Source: Xylogone sp. PMI_703
Lineage: Eukaryota; Ascomycota; Leotiomycetes
DNA length: 64,000 nt
NCBI GenBank assembly: GCA_021399445.1
Contig: JAJTUQ010000004.1
Coordinates: 6,863,902-6,927,901 of the forward strand
Direction of reading: 5' to 3'
In this document: positions 24,198 to 35,935 of the stretch, one piece after another
Layout: every line of letters starts with the position of its first letter
How positions within the stretch are numbered: position 1 is the first letter of the stretch
Notes under the pieces: generated by a model
Database searches by the model: none
Told to the model about the DNA's origin: nothing
What the model saw: the letters and a program-made list of their open reading frames with translations, nothing else
Program-made: the position numbers and the translations under genes

Positions 24198-24804
24198 TAT
24201 AATGTTCCTACAAGGGTTTAAGGTTATTTATCACTCAAATGATAAATGAAGATAAAGGGCAAGAGAATAACTTCACTATAGTTTAGGATAATTACTATGA
24301 AATGCAGGTATGTTGTAAATCAATTGAGTTGAACACGAAGCTCCTATTTACTGTAAGTTTTATTTACTTATATAAAGAGTAAATTTTCTTTAAGTCTTAT
24401 TGATCTCATCAATCTTTCTGGGATCCATGGGATCTATGAGATTCACTTATCTAATCCAGATACTCACTTAATTATTAATACTAACTTTTTATATATACAA
24501 ACAAATCATTAACACAAGCAGAAAAGTAGTACTATTTCTCTGATAATATTATTACCTAATTAGTATAACCAAAAGATTAATATTATAATTCCGATAATAC
24601 TATCCTTTAACTTGTATAACCTCTTTTTATAATATTAATGTTAAACTTGTACTATCCTTTTACTAGTACTAATAATACAATAATACTAATGATACCATAA
24701 CTAAGACCTTGATAATTATCTTATCTTATACTTATTTAACTAAAGCAACGACTATAAAGGCCCTGTACTTAAGTCATTTGTCATAACCTTGTAAAATTAT
24801 AACA
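24198..24804 (-). repeat. 3' LTR of the 7.3-kb gypsy element
   Basis: Same length as the other LTR and collinear with it. Starts TATAATG where the other copy has TGTAATG and ends TTATAACA where the other has TTATGACA, so even the terminal dinucleotide has been hit by G-to-A change. Confidence 0.92.
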
Positions 24805-26224
24805 TTATCCCCTTCTTAGCCTAGCTTTGTCTTAAAGCTTATAATTAGAATATAAAAATTCTTATAATAATTTAATTCTTTCTTCCTTTCTACTATACCC
24901 CTTAAATGTAGTCTTGAATAAAGTTATAACAAAGCAGTATAAAAGAGAAAGAAAGAAGTCTATCTTGAGCTAATTTCAAGAGTCTAAACTTCTGGTGTTA
25001 AAATATCTTTTTGTAATCATTGTAAAAAGAAGAAACTAATGTGTTTCGTGGCTTCAGATTCTTTATGGTACAGGGAATATATCAAGGCTAGGAATAATAC
25101 AAAGTATAATATTCATAGTCTTTCTTCAGCAGACTAGGAGGCTTTAACAGCTAAAGAACAAAAACTTTCTCAGGAGTAAAAAAAGACTCAGAAAAAAGTT
25201 TTAAAAATATAGACAAAACTATTAAAGTTAAACTGTCAAAGAGAACAGTTTCATTTTTAAACTATAAAGATGTTATATCATAATTTAAAGAGTATAGACA
25301 AGCTAAATACTATTAAGAAGAAAGAGAAATTCGAGAAAGAGAAGGAAAAGGAAATATTACAATAATCAGAAATTACTTAACCAGCAAAAACTGAGCCTTT
25401 CGAGGCCTTCCCCTCTGACGCTGATTTCTTTGTTTATGCTAATATTCTGTTTGATCTGTCCTAGCTTACTTCACCTGTTCATGCTCCTCCAGGAACTCAC
25501 TAAAGTTAATAAAATATTCCTCTGGTTCCCAGGTATCTAATTATCTATATTCTTCTTATTCTTTTCATCTGACTAAGTATTGTTTCTTGTTCCTTACTAA
25601 CTTGTTGTCTAAGATTTCTTTGACTTCTTATTCTATATTTAAGTCCTATTCTAGCTCTAAGTCTAAAGTTAACAACGATCTCAGGAATACTTTCTTTAGT
25701 ATAATTGCATAAAATACTAAATATATTTACATAATATTAAAGAGTTCTAGTTTATATATCAAATTTCTCAGTTTCTTTTTGATTTTATATAGTTTAATCT
25801 TTTTCTAGTCTAATTTATTATTTAGTCTTATTGTTTTGATAAATCTACAAATAATATAAACTTTATCCCCTTCTTTAAGCTCAAGTTCCATACTATATTT
25901 TTAATCATAATATTTCTTCATACATTCTTGTACGAATTTGATGTTATACTTCAAGTAATTATGAATTTTTTCCAATTTGTCTACTCACTGTTTAACCGTC
26001 TTGGAAATGTTTCTTACCTTTATTTTTATGAAGTAAGTTTAAACTTCATAATTATAATTCGCAAAAAAAGACATAACTTTAGTAATTTCACTCTTTACAC
26101 TGTTATATACTAGTTACACCATTAATAAAAGATCTTTCCAATTTGACTATTTATAATCCACATAACAACGAAGATAAACTCCTATAATCTGATTTATTCA
26201 CTTAGTTTAACTGTCTGTCTGAAC

Positions 26225-26437
26225 TTATCCCTTCATGACAATTTTTCTTTTAATACTTAATCTCTTACAGATTACTTCCCAGAATTTCGACATAAAGAGC
26301 TTATCTCTGTCCGAAATAATTTCTGCTAAAATACCATGGTCCGCTATAACCCTAGAAATCATAATTTTCGCTAAATCCTCAACTATCCATATTTCCTTCC
26401 ATGACAACATGATAAAGTACTTCGTAAGTCTATCCAC
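26225..26437 (-). pseudogene. Gypsy integrase core fragment
   Basis: An uninterrupted 70-residue piece with the DRLTKYF start of the integrase catalytic core and the ISDRD motif carrying the second catalytic Asp, followed by a KFW-E block. The only sizeable integrase segment left without a stop. Confidence 0.85.
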
Positions 26438-27094
26438 TATAATGAGGATAAAGTCATAGTAATCTTCATCCGGTCTATTGACACTCCTTAATAAGGGTAA
26501 TCCTATGATAAAATCCCATGAAATAAAAGTCCAAAGCTTTTCTGGTATCTAAAGAGACATCAATTATCCTACCAGCTTTTTCCTTGATGTTTTAACCCTG
26601 TGACAAACATTACAGTTATTGACGACTTTAGTGACTTCCTGCTAAAGTTTAAAGATAAAGAATTCCTGCTACAGTCAGTTCTTAATCTTTGTAATTCCTT
26701 GGTGACTATACATAAGTAATTCATGTTGTTCTTTCACAAACTCCTGGGCAATTACTGGTAAGATGAATACTCTCCTATCCTTTAGCTAAATGCCCGGAAA
26801 TTCCTGATCCTCAAGCCAACCAACTTCAAAATCCTTAAAGATTTCTTTCTCTTCTACAATGACTAACTTAATCTTTTCTAGCCATTCCTCGTCAATAACC
26901 TACATAACTATTAATACTTATACATAGTTAAAGCATAAAGTATTACCTTCTTTCCTAAACATAATAAATTCTTACTTAGAACTTCCTTCCATATAGTCTG
27001 GTCACCTACTCAGAACATTAACCTTAACGTTCTCTGATCCTTAGACATAACAAATCCTGAAATCGTATTATATTAACGTTTCATACTAATGTAT

Positions 27095-27289
27095 TTATCT
27101 ATTGTTGAAATCTTTAATAATCATAAAGATTGTTAAATTCTTATAGTCCGATAAAATCTCGAATAAATATTTAGTACTATATAAGTAAACTTTCCAATAC
27201 TTACAACAATCTACAATAGCCAAAAGTTCTTTCTCATAAATGTCATAGTTTAACTCTACTAAAATAAACTTTCGAGAATAGAAGGCCAC
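27095..27289 (-). pseudogene. Gypsy RNase H fragment
   Basis: A 64-residue piece with the YSRK and LNYDIYEKELLAIV blocks that open the RNase H domain of Ty3/gypsy reverse transcriptases, then SDYKNL. Lies directly downstream of the reverse transcriptase YLDD region at about 27795. Confidence 0.88.
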
Positions 27290-30200
27290 CAGCCTCTAAC
27301 GTCCTTTGTCATCTCTTTATGACAAAACTCCACTCAACGCTTTACCTAAAGTATCTATTTCTAATAAGTATAGTTTCTCGGAATTGATATAGACCAGTAT
27401 TCAGTCTTCGTCGAACTGATCTTTAACTTCTTGGAAAGCTCTCTCCTGCTTCTCTTCTTAAATAAAGGGTATATCTTTTTTTGTTAATTCTGTCAACAGA
27501 CCAGCTATCTTTAAGTAAGCCGTCACATAACATCTATAATAATTAACAAGTCTGTTAAACTGTTAAACTTCCTTGACCATCTTTAGAGTAAGCCATTCTC
27601 TGATAACTTTTACTTTTTCTGGGTCTATTCAGAATCCTTTGTCCAAAACTATTTCACCTAAGAATTTCACTTCTGTCATATTAAACTAATACTTAACTAA
27701 CTTATACTTTATATCATTATCAATCAATACTTTAAGTATAATATAAACATACTATCTATGTTCTTCCAACGTCTTAGAATAAATCAAGATGTCATCCAAA
27801 TACACTACTATAAAACAATCCAAATATAGTCTCAAGATTGTATTACTCACTTTCTGTATAATCGTTAATATATTCGTCAGACCAAAAAGCATGACTAAAG
27901 GCTCATAAAGTCCATACTTAGTTCGAATAGCAGTATACTACTCATGTCCCTCCTTGATCCTTATCAAGTTAAACCTTGCGGCGAAGTCTAATTTCGTGAA
28001 ATATCTGGCTCTAATGAGCATATCTCATATTCCGTCAATACGAGGTAATGGGTATTTATTTTTTATGGTTTTGCTGTTTAAATTTTTATAATCTCTACAT
28101 AATCTTCCCCGGGGGTCGTCTGACTTTGGCGCCCATATCAATAATACTCCCCACGAAGAGTTCAACTCTCTGTAAAAACTCTTCGTAATCTGTTCATTCA
28201 GTCACTCCTTCAGGATTTCATCCTTAACAAAATTCGTTCTATAAATGAGTCTATATAAAGGGGTTATACCTTCTTGAAAAATGATTTCATGATCTTATTC
28301 TTTGTATAAAGATAAAACTATATTCTTCGGTCACAAAATAAACAACTTATAATAGTTTTAATATTCTTCCGGGAAAGTATCTAATTTATTCTGGAAGTCA
28401 TCTTGAGTAAGTTTAACAGCAAAAACATCTTGCACAGGCTATTCCTTTAGTCTAACGCTATAATAATATTTAAATATTAATTTCTTTGTTTTCCAATTAA
28501 TGTTTAAGTCATAGAATTCTAACCAAGGTTATCCTAAAATGATATCTTCCTTTCCAAAAAAAAAAACCTCAAACTGAATTTGTTCTTGGTAATTCCCAAT
28601 CCTTATAATAAGAAGTTTAGTTTTAGCGAATACTCCTTCCTTTGCCAATAAGCTGTCGGCCATTCATAAGAACCAATTATAGACTTCAGTCTGTACATCT
28701 ATCGTTCTAGCAGCTCATAACAAGATTAAGTTAATCTGACTTCCCGAATCCATTAAAACTTTAAGGTTTCCATTACTAAACTTAACATCTAACCGGATAA
28801 CTTCTCCTTCGTCAGCTATAAATACATCAGAGACAAATTCTGTATTAAATTCTTCTTCTTGAATTATCTGAGGTAATACTTTCCTTGCTCTAGACTTCCT
28901 CAGGTTAAACAGGTTATCGACATACCTTTTAGGAAGTATCCATTCATCGTTAAACTCATAATAATAGCCTATCCCATAACCATAACCTTACTCTCAATAC
29001 TCTGTATGGAAAATTATTTCTCGACATACTTCCTTCTTGGCCTAGTACATTTTCTCTTAATCTTCATGATATACAACCTAGGCATAGGAGTCCTGTCAGG
29101 GTGGCTATATGTTTTCTCCCAGAGAGTAAAGTACCAGGTCATCGTAATATAATCCGCTGATAGTGATTTTTTCGAAGTTAAACCATATGACCTTAACTAT
29201 TATTCCTAATTTCCATATTCTGTACTAGAAAAACTTATCTCGCTAAAATGACATATCCCAAAGAATATTTCTTTCGACTAATCTCCAGGTTTCTACACAG
29301 CTTTCATCAAGGTAAAGAACCATTCTAATCAATATCATTCTTTCACCTACTTATGGCTCATTTGTTTAATAAGGTTAAGCGATAAAGTCCTCTCGTTCTA
29401 CGTAGTTAAAGAACTCAGAACCTCAAAAGATTTTCCAAAAGGATTCCTCTGCTATTCTTTAGTTAAGTTCTGATACCTTGAATATTATATATAAAGAATA
29501 TACTAATGAAATTCTAATACATCCCTTTCCTTTCAGGGATTCCCAGTTAACTTAATTAAAACTGTCCTGAAATTCTTCATAAATCATCAATTCTCCTTTA
29601 ACTTGTCCTAAGAAGAACAGGTCTAGTAAATCAATAATATCTTAATATTCTTCTAGAGGGAAATTATCAGGGTTAACAATTTCCAAACCCCGTCGCTTCA
29701 CTTCCTCCTCAGCAAACACTAATACGTCTAACTTACTAATGATAAAAAAAAAAACTCTTGAAGACATTGTTCTCCTGGTATCATAGTAAACTTCCGTCAT
29801 AAAATCTTCTGTAGGAAAAATTCACAGGATCTGGTCTACAGACTAATCCCTAACATCCTTTAATAACTCGTCAAAGTTGTTCCATCTTACTAATAAAGTA
29901 TCATTTAAACTGTAAAATTCGTTATTTTTGGCCAAAAATACCATAAATATAATCTTGACCTTCTTTGGCTTTCTTTTGTCTTTGTTACTATATTCTTGGA
30001 CAATATATCTAACTTGTTTACACTTATAACAAAGTTTCTTTTCTCTCTTTTCTTTATATTACTCAAGAGTTAGGTTATACCTGTTTTTTCCCTTTAATAA
30101 TCCTTTGTTACAGTTCTTTAGACCTTATCTTCTTCTTCCTGTGATTTTATCAAGGTTTATTGAGTCCCCTCAATCATTGACGTAGCTTTTTCATTTATTT

Positions 30201-30897
30201 ATTTATAAGAAATAAGGAATTCTTCCTTTCCTTTTTATGTACTGTTCATATTAAAAATTGTCAATCTCCTTGGCCTTTCTTATTTACTTAACTAACATAT
30301 CTGGGCAAAGTCTAATATAAGCCAATTTGTTTTTAACAGATTTCTTTAATTTTTAACAATACTAGAATATTAATACTCTATCCTCCTAGTTAGTCATATT
30401 GCTTAATTACCAGAATTTAATATTATAGACAAAAGCAAAATTAATCTGTTTCAAGATATATAATTATTGTTCTACCCTGTTCATTTCATGAGGATTCCCG
30501 AAGACTCTTTCTATTTCTTCTTTAAAGCTCTTGAAAAATATAAACAAGTTAATAATATCTTGCCATCTTCCTTTATCTTTTTCGATAAAGTTCTCGAAGT
30601 TCTTTACATATGACAAAGCTCATTGTAATATTTCTCTTTTTAGGTAAGTAAACAACCATATAATCCGTTAAAAGTCATTTTGAAATTTATCCTTATACAA
30701 GTTTAAATATAAATAAGTTCAGAATTTGAAAAGTTTTAACTTAAACTTATCTTTTCTAAAACTTTCGATCTTTCCTAGGTCTAGCTTTCTTTCAATGAAG
30801 TTGGTTATCAAATTAAGATTAGCCTCAGGGACTTGAGGGTTCTGTTATGAAGATAAATCTTTAGCCATAATACTTTCGAGTTTTAAGGTATTCAAAG

Positions 30898-31504
30898 TGT
30901 AATGTTCTTACAAGGGTTTAAAGTTATTTATCACTTAAATGATAAATAAAGGTAAAGGGCAAGAGAATAACTTTACTATAATTTAGGATAGTTACTATAA
31001 AATGTAGGTATACTATAAATCAATTAAGTTAAGTACAAAACTTTTATTTATTATAAGTTTTATCTACTTATATAAAGAGTGAATTTCCTTTAAGTCTTAT
31101 TGATCTTATCAATCCTTCTAGGATCCATAAGATTTATGAGATCTGCTTATCTAATCTAGATACTCACTTAATTACTAGTATTAACTTTTTACATATATAA
31201 GTAAATTGTTAGTATAAGCAAAAAGGTAGTACTATTTCTCCGATAATATTACTACTTAACTAGTACAACTAAAGAGTTAGTATTATAATTCCGATAGTAC
31301 TATCTTTTAGCTTGTACAACCCCTTTTTATAATATTAATATTGAACTTGTACTATCCTTTCGTTAGTACTAGTAATACAATAGTACTAGCGATACTATAA
31401 CCAGGACCCTGATAGCCGTCTTATCTTATACTTATTTAACTAAGGCAACAGCTATAAAGGCTCTGTACTTAAGTCGCTTGTCATAACCCTGCGGGGTTAT
31501 GACA
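30898..31504 (-). repeat. 5' LTR of the 7.3-kb gypsy element
   Basis: On the minus strand it starts TGTCATAACCCCGC and ends GAACATTACA, followed by the leader of gag. Better preserved at the ends than the left LTR. The minus-strand start contains a CCCCGCAGGG hairpin. Confidence 0.92.
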
Positions 31505-31740
31505 GAATATAATTAAATTATAATATTTTTTGAAGTTTTTAATAATAAAAACATAAGTATTAAATAAAATATTTAATTATAAAATACTCTTTTTTGTAAA
31601 CTTTTTATATAATAATATAAAATTTGTAATATGAATAATATTTGTTAAATATTTTTAATATAAATAATTAATATTATAACCTTTTCTTCTTAAAAAAATA
31701 TTATATTTGAAGAGAATATATAAAGTAATAAATAAGTTAT
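31505..31740. repeat. Element X copy 1, right part
   Basis: Continuation of X after the gypsy insertion; collinear with about 54486-54705. The boundary at 31505 marks the insertion site exactly. Confidence 0.7.
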
Positions 31741-31743
31741 ATA

Positions 31744-32180
31744 TGTTACGACCCTAGGATAACAACCGAGATCTACTAGTAGAAATGTATTCTCATAAGT
31801 CGGCATAAACTTTTTAATTAAAAAAGTATATAATAAAATAATTTCTTCTAAAATACAAAATATTATTTATTTTATTTTTTTATAATTATTATAAATTATA
31901 TTTAAAATTTTATAATATAATATATATAATCTAAAAGTTCTTATAATCTTTATTAATTAAGTTAAATAATGTTATTTTATAAATATTAAAAGCAATAATA
32001 CTTAATATTATAATAATAAGAAAAATGTTTTATTTTGTTTAAAGAAATTCTTCCTGAAAAAGACTTCTCTTAATAAAAAGCTTTTCATTTTGATGTACAT
32101 GTCTAACTATCAGTTCACTCCTTCTCCGTAAAGCTCTTAAGATGCACTTCACCAAAATACTACTAGAACAGCTAAAGCTA
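31744..32180. other. AT-rich relic with an LTR-like start
   Basis: TGTTACGACCCTAGG at 31744 opens a block of about 80 bp matching, in inverse orientation, 13840-13913. The rest to 32180 is AT-rich with no coding potential. Likely an LTR remnant of an older retroelement. Confidence 0.4.
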
Positions 32181-32199
32181 ACGTGAGAAGATGAGGCAT

Positions 32200-32536
32200 A
32201 GGACGAGATTATCGATGAAGGTTTCAGGGTGGATAGAAACGAGCAAGATAATTATGAGGAAGACGAAAGCAAGGCAGACGAGGATGAGGAAGCGGGCGAA
32301 GAAGATGAGGGAGAGTAGAAGGAGCAAAATATTGATCAAGTGGCTAAGAATAAAAGTTCTTTTCAAGGGCCGGATGATAATGGAGAGGAAACAGGAAATG
32401 GCCCAAGCTCCAGCCCAAGCAGAGAGAAACGTGATTCGAATATCCTGGAGTATAGAGCTATATTCCCGGTAATAATAGCAACACCCCAGGACAGTCGTTC
32501 GCTAGGACGTACGTACTCTTCCTTTTTCTCGTATTA
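32200..32536 (+). pseudogene. Fragment of an acidic protein, stop-interrupted
   Basis: In one frame from about 32203 the sequence reads as a very acidic segment (long runs of Glu and Asp), then after a TAG near 32314 continues as a polar segment and ends at a TAA at 32535. Such acidic segments occur in transposon or nuclear proteins; the family is not recognisable. Other long frames over this region are basic shadows of the acidic frame. Confidence 0.35.
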
Positions 32537-32889
32537 ACTTAAAAGGTAATCCTCACCTTGTATAAGACTACGTTCGAGTACGATGTGGTAATTTACAGCA
32601 GTATTCTTCAAGTCACACATTTGAGGAAACAGCAGAATTACGTGAGTTGGACGACTTAGAGATCTGAAAGTCAGGTTCAAAATATATTCAAGTCCAATTG
32701 TGCACAAAGCAAACTAAAGCAATGCCAATATCATTTCCCATCAACGTAAGTATCACTGAGAAACATGTTCGAGTACTTTGGGATAAGCGACTCCTAGAAT
32801 CGAAAGCTGACTGTAACAAAATCTGAAACCTTCTCATGCTGTCCAGTGCATGTATAGTATCCACCTCCCTTCTCAATGAGCACTCTTAT

Positions 32890-33315
32890 TTATAGGAGGC
32901 CAGTCTGGCATTGGAATGACTGCACTCCAGTCACATCGAGGCAGTTGCTGACATGGGTGGCCGAACCGGATACTCCAATGGTACCTAATATGTCACCCTG
33001 GCAGTTGAGTCCATTCCAGAATGTACAGTCACCACCTTCGTCTGACTGAACAATTTGGGCGCTAGCAGCAGCAGATACGGTGTTGGGGTTGTTTCCGGTA
33101 TTCATGCAACCTTCGAATGATCCGCCGCCGGTGATTCCTGCATCACTGAATTCGAATGCTTCCCAAAACTGAGTGCAGCCACCGTTGATAAACAAGTTCA
33201 TTTGCAAGTCACATCCGCAGTCTCTAGTAGCCAATTCAGCACTTGTATGGCTGAATACATCTGCTTGAGCAAATCTACAAAGGACTGCGAAGAGTGTGGT
33301 CTCAATCAATTTCAT
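32890..33315 (-). CDS. Small secreted cysteine-rich protein (effector-like)
   Basis: An intact 141-residue single-exon gene. The N-terminus has a signal peptide: charged start, hydrophobic core, likely cleavage after residue 18 (A-Q-A). The mature part has eight cysteines (about residues 33, 35, 47, 70, 97, 104, 124, 134), enough for four disulfides, with Gly/Asn-rich loops. Size, secretion and cysteine content match candidate fungal effectors or surface proteins, but I see no named family. A TATAAATAA box lies on the minus strand at 33451-33459, about 140 bp before the start, and 5' sequence is of normal composition, so the gene is likely expressed. Confidence 0.8.
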   Translation of the reverse strand: MKLIETTLFAVLCRFAQADVFSHTSAELATRDCGCDLQMNLFINGGCTQFWEAFEFSDAGITGGGSFEGCMNTGNNPNTVSAAASAQIVQSDEGGDCTFWNGLNCQGDILGTIGVSGSATHVSNCLDVTGVQSFQCQTGLL

Positions 33316-33450
33316 CTTGGATTTTGTTGGTTCCGTAAGGTAGACGGAGAGAGTTTTTTTGTGAGAAGAATTCTTTAGAAGATGGATGATAGAAGGTACG
33401 AAGAGCCAACTGATTGATTCACTGGTGATTCCATAGTGAGCGAAGAGGCC

Positions 33451-33459
33451 TTATTTATA
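33451..33459 (-). promoter_or_regulatory. TATA box of the small secreted protein gene
   Basis: TATAAATAA on the minus strand, about 140 bp upstream of the ATG at 33315. Confidence 0.55.
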
Positions 33460-35933
33460 GAATCACGTAGGTTGTATCACTCCGGATGTTACGTAGTTAA
33501 CAGTTAATGAAGGGTCGGACTCTGATCAATTGCCAAATTTAGGTTACTGAATAAAGGGCTAAGACTTAGGTTACAACACTGTCAAAGTTGAAGCGAAAAT
33601 GATAGTGCTTACAAGACCGGGCCGAGTAACGTGTGGGTACCGGAGGATGACCAAGCCACCCACGAATAATCAGTCTGATGTCAGCGGCAAACCTTAGATC
33701 CTTTCGTGGCGTGAAGGTTAAATAACACCGAGAATCTCAATTCCCCTTCCAACAACGCTAGTATAATACTTTCATACAAACCCAAATATTCCCCCATTTA
33801 ACGTCTGTGCTTATCCGTAGAATGGTATGGAAAAGTGCCTCTTCAGGAAATAGTGCATAGACCGTGGAGAGGGAAATATTCGGGCTTGTACGAAGTACAG
33901 GTGTATCGACACCGGCCCAGAATGTCAGTTTAATTTAGAAATCAACTGTCCTTGTATAAAGCTAAGCGAAAATAACGCTTGTTCAGTTCCGTATGGATAG
34001 CTACCCACTTTTCTAGTCGCAGAGAATCGGATTTCACTATATTAGGTCTTACTTTAGGAAGCTGGAACAGAGCATTAACTAGGGAGTATGCTTACTGTCT
34101 GGCTGTAACGTAACCATAGAAATCTCGGGCGGTCCTATTGATCTACACTTAGGATGCGGCTTTCCCGATAAGTAAGTTTTCTCTAGCTCTCAAACTTCAT
34201 ATCCCGTGCGCTGCTTAGTACAAAGCACATATATGTTTTGTATCCTTGAGATGTCTTATTTCGAGAAGACTCGTACTGCACTAATGAGACTATTTCTCCT
34301 AAATTCAGCGAGATAAGTTCCGTAGCTTGTAAATTCTTTTTGGTTGTATATGATATACCCATATAGCCTTCGAGGAACCCGTATCAAAAAACACAAAATC
34401 CCTCACCTATGTACTTAGACCTAGTTCAAGCAGAGTCTAGATACAAACCAGTACAAGAAGATCAGAATGTACGGCAAGTTACAGCAGTTAGGAGTCACTC
34501 TGCTCAATTCTGTTCTGATTTTTTGTAAGCCGGTAGACTAGATCCGCCGGTGAAGTGGGAAGCACGTTCCAGTGGAGTCTAATACTTATTTACCGTGGAT
34601 GCAAGAGAAATGTCAGAGCCGAGGTGGGGCTGGTCATGTCCGAGTGCCGAATCGTTCTGTCATGAGAAATGACAGAAAACAAGCTAGAGAGATACGGAAG
34701 ATAACATCTCACTCATTCCTTTTATCATGTTGACGTGTACTATGACCGCAGCGCGACGTAGCGGCACGAAAGGATTGCTAGGAGGGGGCTCTTAGCAGGA
34801 AAAATATGAGGGATACTTAAACTTCAAGTCTCTCAACAATGATATACAGTACCCCTCGCCTCGATTCTGAGCACGAAAAAGGCTATAAGATCCCTACTAA
34901 ACACAAGGGAGCAATACGCCAATTACACTGGTTTACAAAGGTACCAATACCTCAGTAAAGGCCATTTTGTAGTTGTTCACATACGCAGCGACTGTGACGA
35001 GTGTGAAGAGGATAAGGAAACTTAGCTGGCTTGTTGATACGCATACACGCGACTGGCTTCCACGTCTTACCTGATCCGTCACGACACAGCCAAACCATAG
35101 TCCTCATCGTCCGCTCGTCGCAAAAAGCTTCTTGTTCTTCACCGTGAATGTCTGCAGGAGCAGATCAGATGATCCTCGTCAAGGGTAGACCGCAGCCTAT
35201 TGTGTATTTTGTCAGCAATCGCCAGCGGCATAGAGCCACATCCATCAGGCAGAGAGCGGCATTATCATGCTAACGTCCGTCCTTGTGTGTCGAACAATTT
35301 GAGGGGTACTTTGAGTTCAGGCATCTCGAACTCTATACGCACACCAATATCTACCAGATTGTTGTCGAAATATTGTACTGTGACCAATTCTAAATACCCT
35401 AAACCCATCTTAATCAAATTTTATTTCTCGTCGTCGCCGTCGCACCTGATATATGAAGAGCTCCCTTTTACTACAAAATAGAACTCCCTTCCCACTATAC
35501 TGAAATCGAGCTTTCAGTCACTCCTAGTATTTATAAAAGTGTGCTACTTGAGCCTCTAAACCCGACTATAGCACTGGGATATCCTCATAAGCTTTGTGGC
35601 TGCTGCAGCGCCCAAATTCATGCAAGGTCGCCACGCTGATCAGTACCTCCGCTCGAACCTATTGCCTATTGGGGGCTAGTGCTGAGCCAATCTGCCTCAC
35701 ATACGAGAGAGCCAGCCTGCGGCTCACACGAAGCCTTCTGTCAGTGGTTATGGCGCAGTGGTTAGGCTACTCCACATATAAATTGTATGGTACAGAGACT
35801 CTATTCGCTGCTAGTCTTGATGATGTATAGTACATAGGAGTAAACCGGTAAAACTCTTCTCTTTTACCGACCGTTAGCTTCTACAGCTATGATTGGCCAA
35901 CGCCAATTACGTAAGCAATATCTCTAACACCTT
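33460..35933. other. Long spacer of ordinary composition without a supported gene
   Basis: No convincing open frame; candidates at 35200-35481 and 35594-35830 lack domains and look like chance frames. At 34526-34567 there is a degenerate single copy of the transposon end seen at 14650-14709 (AAGCCGGTAGAC, CCGCCGGTG, CACGTT). At about 35748-35765 TGGCGCAGTGGTTAG matches a tRNA A box, but no B box or cloverleaf follows, so it is at most a SINE-like fragment. Confidence 0.4.
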
Positions 35934-35935
35934 TA

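Larger units (their letters stand above)
24198..31504 (-). mobile_element. Complete but RIP-eroded Ty3/gypsy retrotransposon
   Basis: Two 607-bp LTRs (24198-24804 and 30898-31504) bound a minus-strand internal region. Next to the left LTR the minus strand reads AAGAAGGGGATAA, the polypurine tract. Flanks are GAGTA (24193-24197) and GAATA (31505-31509), a likely 5-bp duplication with one transition. Minus-strand coding order is gag (ATG at 30867), protease (DSG near 28750), reverse transcriptase (YLDD near 27795), RNase H (27289-27095, with ELNYDIYEKELLAIV), integrase (about 26440-26225, core motif near 26300). Many stops from C-to-T change; no intact product. Confidence 0.93.

Noticed and set aside
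35745..35830. tRNA gene or SINE from an A-box match
   Set aside because: No B box, no cloverleaf pairing and no second copy were found.
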